Below, in pieces: positions 16,935-19,415 of a DNA stretch of 19,415 nucleotides. A program made the translations under genes and the position numbers. The stretch comes from Trichomonas tenax. Lineage: Eukaryota; Parabasalia; Trichomonadida; Trichomonadidae. How positions within the stretch are numbered: position 1 is the stretch's first letter; each line of letters opens with the position of its first letter. The stretch lies in contig JALKBU010000967.1 of NCBI GenBank assembly GCA_023091735.1, positions 1 to 19,415 on the forward strand, written 5' to 3'. The notes under the pieces are model-generated. The model searched no databases and was not told the DNA's origin. It was given only the letters and a program-made list of their open reading frames with translations.

Positions 16935-18131
16935 TCATTTCTTTGCATAGAAATCAATGAAACTTCGATTCTTTTCCTTCCTAATATACGGGAGAAACAT
17001 TTTCTGTATTTTATCTTCTTCATTCTTTGATCTTGATGTTGTTGATGTTACCTTCTTTGGCCTTATGACTTTGACAAAATCTAGAAGTTCATTAGGAGAT
17101 GAATGATCAGAGTATGGAACGCTGAAGAGCGTAACATTGATTCCATCAATAAAATTAATTCGCGGCTGTTCCCATCCTTTTGTTCCATTCCATCCTGTAG
17201 CTGCAATTGCACAAACTGCGTTATATCCATACTGCCTTGCCCAGTAAGCTGCATTCTTTTCGTTACAGTCACCTATTGGCACTAAAAAGACTTTAGATTT
17301 CGTTTCATCATCAGTGAAATTTGTATACTTACAATAATTTGATTCCATGAGATGTCTAACGCTTTGATATCGTTCTGGAGGTGCATATATTGGCTGGTTG
17401 ACATGATTGCTAACAGCAATAACCAATTCTTCTTTTCCTATAGTATAAGTTCCAATTAATGTCAAAACATTTTTCATAAGATTTTCGACAACTTTTTGCT
17501 GAACCCATTTTATGCAAATCTCTCTGGAAATGAATATTAATTTTGATGTTGCATAAGTGCAGTCTATAAATAAGTGATTTACAGGGGAATAATTCAATAT
17601 ACTTTCGCAGACTTTTGAGTTTGCTCGAAAATCTCCAGTGTGCAAAATTTTTCTTCCAAGTGGACTTTGAAACAAAAACATTGCACTACCTGGTGTATGG
17701 TTGGCATCAAATACCGTGATTGTAATTGCATCGATATAAAACTCAGATCCAACTTCATGTGTTTCAATACAACCTGAAAGTTTCGGATATTTTAGTAATA
17801 AAAATTTTGCAGTAATTGGCGTACAGTGGAGAACACGGGGGGATCGGAATGAATCGATTCCAGCAAGATGATCAGAATGGCAATGCGAAAGAAAAGAATG
17901 TATAAATCTTGGATGCGTTTTACAGTGCCAATCAACAGTGAAATCTGTGCCCGGAACTGTATATCTTAAAGGAGGCATTTTGTAGTTTTGTTGGTCGCCA
18001 TTCTTCATATTGTCACTTTTTATTTCCAAGAACCACTTTTTATTCTCAATAGAAATCAAATATTTACCATAACAGAAATCAAAATCAAATGAAGTCAGTT
18101 CACAGTTAGATTTAAGGAACAATATGAACAT
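16935..18131 (-). CDS. SNM1/Pso2/Artemis-type metallo-beta-lactamase nuclease
   Basis: Members of this family are zinc-dependent nucleases, mostly 5' exonucleases, that repair interstrand crosslinks and process DNA ends. The 398-residue protein has the metallo-beta-lactamase motif HCHSDH (83-88), the NHTPGSAMF histidine H145, the HTGDFR aspartate D167 and FIDCTY (188-193). The beta-CASP part has TYTIGKEE (228-235), the IAATGW block (309-314) and the final histidine H343 in PYSDHSSPNEL. It is short for the family, with no long N- or C-terminal extensions, but the catalytic core is whole. The ATG at 18131 has a TCATT initiator 21 nt upstream. Internal starts at residues 42 or 52 (MPPLRYTVPG) would also keep the whole domain. 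Which SNM1 subgroup it belongs to cannot be decided here. Confidence 0.92.
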   Translation of the reverse strand: MFILFLKSNCELTSFDFDFCYGKYLISIENKKWFLEIKSDNMKNGDQQNYKMPPLRYTVPGTDFTVDWHCKTHPRFIHSFLSHCHSDHLAGIDSFRSPRVLHCTPITAKFLLLKYPKLSGCIETHEVGSEFYIDAITITVFDANHTPGSAMFLFQSPLGRKILHTGDFRANSKVCESILNYSPVNHLFIDCTYATSKLIFISREICIKWVQQKVVENLMKNVLTLIGTYTIGKEELVIAVSNHVNQPIYAPPERYQSVRHLMESNYCKYTNFTDDETKSKVFLVPIGDCNEKNAAYWARQYGYNAVCAIAATGWNGTKGWEQPRINFIDGINVTLFSVPYSDHSSPNELLDFVKVIRPKKVTSTTSRSKNEEDKIQKMFLPYIRKEKNRSFIDFYAKK

Positions 18132-18149
18132 TGATCTTTAACATTCTCA

Positions 18150-18154
18150 AATGA
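18150..18154 (-). promoter_or_regulatory. Trichomonad initiator (TCATT) of the repair nuclease gene
   Basis: TCATT on the minus strand, with the presumed +1 A 21 nt before the ATG at 18131. It supports the longer start over the internal methionines. Confidence 0.45.
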
Positions 18155-18640
18155 TATTCTATAATTTATATTTACAGTTGTTTTGCTTCTTTTAAGATTG
18201 AATATTTCTGTGTTTCATTTCGACATTCAAGAACTTCGTTCGAATTTCTGAAGTGAACTTGATCAGTACAGTTATGGGAGAATACCTTGAGGAAAGAACT
18301 CCCATTGATATTCCTATATTCATAATCACTGTTATTATATATCTTTTTTCATGAAATTTAAAATTGCATAAAAATTAATGACACTTTTGATACTATTTTA
18401 ACCTTAATTTTTAAAATCCAAAATTGATTTTTAAAAGAAATTATAACCTCATCCTACTCTTTTCGGAATTCCTATTAAACATTTTGGAAAATAACTTTTC
18501 CTAGAAAGAATCAATGCTGCCATCTACTTGCATCTAAAAGAGATGAAATCGAGGTTTTGTTGCCAACAAGTGTGATTTTTTTCGGAAATGACTAAAGATA
18601 GAGGATCTTGACCCCTCAATTTTCAGAAAAATGATTTTCA
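18155..18640. other. AT-rich intergenic region up to the right repeat unit
   Basis: No supported gene. The junction with the repeat unit is somewhere between about 18600 and 18790. Clear similarity to the left copy starts near GGGGGCTAGTTGCCA (18772-18786). Confidence 0.4.
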
Positions 18641-18829
18641 TCAGGCATAACTTTTTATCTAATTTTGATACATGACCAGAACTTTCACATTTATATATGG
18701 TACTATAGTAGATATAGATGCTATTACTTAGTAAGTAATTGTTTGATATCTAAGTAAAGTAGTATATGTTTGGGGGCTAGTTGCCAAAATTTGTAACTAT
18801 ATATAGTGGGGACAATAACTAATATATAT

Positions 18830-18848
18830 AGTGGGAAAAACTAAGTTA
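18830..18848 (+). promoter_or_regulatory. AGTGGGAAAAACTAAGTTA motif before the 124-aa ORF (right copy)
   Basis: This 19-mer is identical to 19290-19308 and sits 44 nt before the ATG at 18893. A weaker related block (CTATATATAGTGGGGACAAT) lies just upstream at 18797-18816. The promoter role is inferred from the recurring position. Confidence 0.55.
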
Positions 18849-18892
18849 CTTTTAAATTTTATTTATTTTTATTCTTACATAAACAGCGGTCA

Positions 18893-19267
18893 ATGTCGAA
18901 TATAAAATGTGACAAAATAGATGAAAGAGTGATTGAAGACGGAGTTCCAGTTTATATTTTAAGATTTAAAGGTAAACAATATTATAGAATGATAAATCCT
19001 GAGTACATAAAACATATATTTCTTAAAGAAGATTGTGAGGTATTAAACGCCGAAGAATATGAAAACTCTAAATCAATAATTTGTTATAAATATATGGGTA
19101 ATGACGAAAGATGTAAAATGAAAGATAAAATTTATACTGTAAAATATAATGAATGGAAAAATGATAAAATAAGAAAACATTTTGGAGATTTTGGAAATAA
19201 AACATCATTTTTTAAATCAAGTATTTATGAAACTGTTCGCATGAATAGGTTAATGTATGAGTCATAA
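18893..19267 (+). CDS. Small repeat-family protein A (124 aa), right copy
   Basis: An intact twin of the ORF at 510-884, with 107 of 124 residues identical and no gaps. Substitutions cluster at residues 54-68 (EEYENSKSIICYKYM versus DDYENTKTKLKYKYI). The N-terminus, the KGKQYYRMINPEYIKH block (26-41) and the last 20 residues are nearly unchanged. Function unknown. The small, basic, aromatic-rich protein has no membrane segment, and a nucleic-acid-binding role would fit the composition but is not shown. It is followed by the start of the 95-residue partner after a 90-nt spacer that carries its own copy of the motif. Confidence 0.7.
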   Translation: MSNIKCDKIDERVIEDGVPVYILRFKGKQYYRMINPEYIKHIFLKEDCEVLNAEEYENSKSIICYKYMGNDERCKMKDKIYTVKYNEWKNDKIRKHFGDFGNKTSFFKSSIYETVRMNRLMYES

Positions 19268-19289
19268 ATGAATTATATTTTTGGATGTT

Positions 19290-19308
19290 AGTGGGAAAAA
19301 CTAAGTTA
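19290..19308 (+). promoter_or_regulatory. AGTGGGAAAAACTAAGTTA motif before the 95-aa ORF (right copy)
   Basis: An exact repeat of the 19-mer at 18830-18848, here 49 nt before the ATG at 19358. An exact copy in front of each gene of the pair suggests each ORF has its own promoter rather than being read as one unit. Confidence 0.55.
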
Positions 19309-19357
19309 ATTTTTTTATTATTTAATTTTTAATAAGTAAAAAAGCAACTATATATAG

Positions 19358-19415
19358 ATGGTAACGATTCAACCTGAGCTAATGAATAAATACATCAAAA
19401 AGTCTATGGAAAACA
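19358..19415 (+). CDS. Small repeat-family protein B, right copy (cut by window end)
   Basis: Only the first 19 codons are in the window. They read MVTIQPELMNKYIKKS followed by M-E-N. The first 16 residues equal those of the left copy (164-451), which confirms the start codon. The sequence then diverges. Confidence 0.6.
   Translation, partial: MVTIQPELMNKYIKKSMEN

Larger units (their letters stand above)
18641..19415 (+). repeat. Right copy of the two-ORF repeat unit
   Basis: This is the inverse-oriented counterpart of 1-1010, with the same upstream block and both ORFs, running off the window. The 15-mer CATAACTTTTTATCT (18646-18660) lies inside of the ORFs here. The same 15-mer lies beyond the ORFs in the left copy (74-88, other strand). 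In the ORFs' own orientation it therefore occurs both before and after the gene pair. Confidence 0.65.

Noticed and set aside
2064..18131. Spliceosomal introns in the genes
   Set aside because: I saw no trichomonad-type 3' splice motif (ACTAACACACAG) and the intact genes read through without gaps.
1..19415. The whole window as one large composite transposon with inverted ends
   Set aside because: The flanking units differ by 17 of 124 residues and the DNA between them holds unrelated host genes with host promoters. No transposition gene or target duplication is visible.

Overview
The window looks like nuclear DNA of a trichomonad (parabasalid) protist, most likely Trichomonas vaginalis or a close relative such as Tritrichomonas. 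The genome is AT-rich and the genes are intronless. Families typical of trichomonads are present: expanded CAMK/SNF1-like kinases, a kinase with a HLDIKPSNF catalytic loop, a long ankyrin protein and a tubulin tyrosine ligase-like enzyme. Five genes have a trichomonad-type initiator (TCAYW, here TCATT or TCATA) 7-21 nt before the ATG. The species call rests on these family and promoter traits, not on a database search.

Layout. The two ends (about 1-1010 and 18640-19415) carry inverted, outward-facing copies of the same two-ORF repeat unit. Each has a 124-residue ORF followed by a 95-residue ORF, and the two ORFs are related to each other. A near-identical AT-rich promoter-like motif precedes every ORF. 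These look like pieces of a repetitive, possibly virus- or transposon-derived, family bracketing an island of ordinary cellular genes.

Inside the island, from left to right: a kinase-like protein with a damaged glycine loop and EFG instead of DFG (2064-3191, +); a TTLL-type tubulin glutamylase/ligase (3719-5356, +); an intact SNF1/CAMK-type kinase (5913-7091, -); a long ankyrin protein with a proline/glycine-rich tail (8491-10446, -); a broken gene resembling family 61 glycosyltransferases (10797-11623, +); CDP-diacylglycerol synthase (11744-12748, -); a heavily disabled protein kinase pseudogene (13468-14602, -); a small C2-like protein (15420-15743, -); and an SNM1/Pso2/Artemis-type metallo-beta-lactamase DNA repair nuclease (16935-18131, -). 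Gene relics are also suspected at 3392-3592, 5453-5575, 15160-15372, 15885-15968 and 16290-16622.

The genes do not form a pathway. They cover independent functions: signalling, tubulin modification, phospholipid synthesis and DNA repair. The most unusual signals are the terminal two-ORF units with their shared upstream motif, and the kinase-like protein that combines an intact HRD loop with lost DFG and glycine-loop residues.
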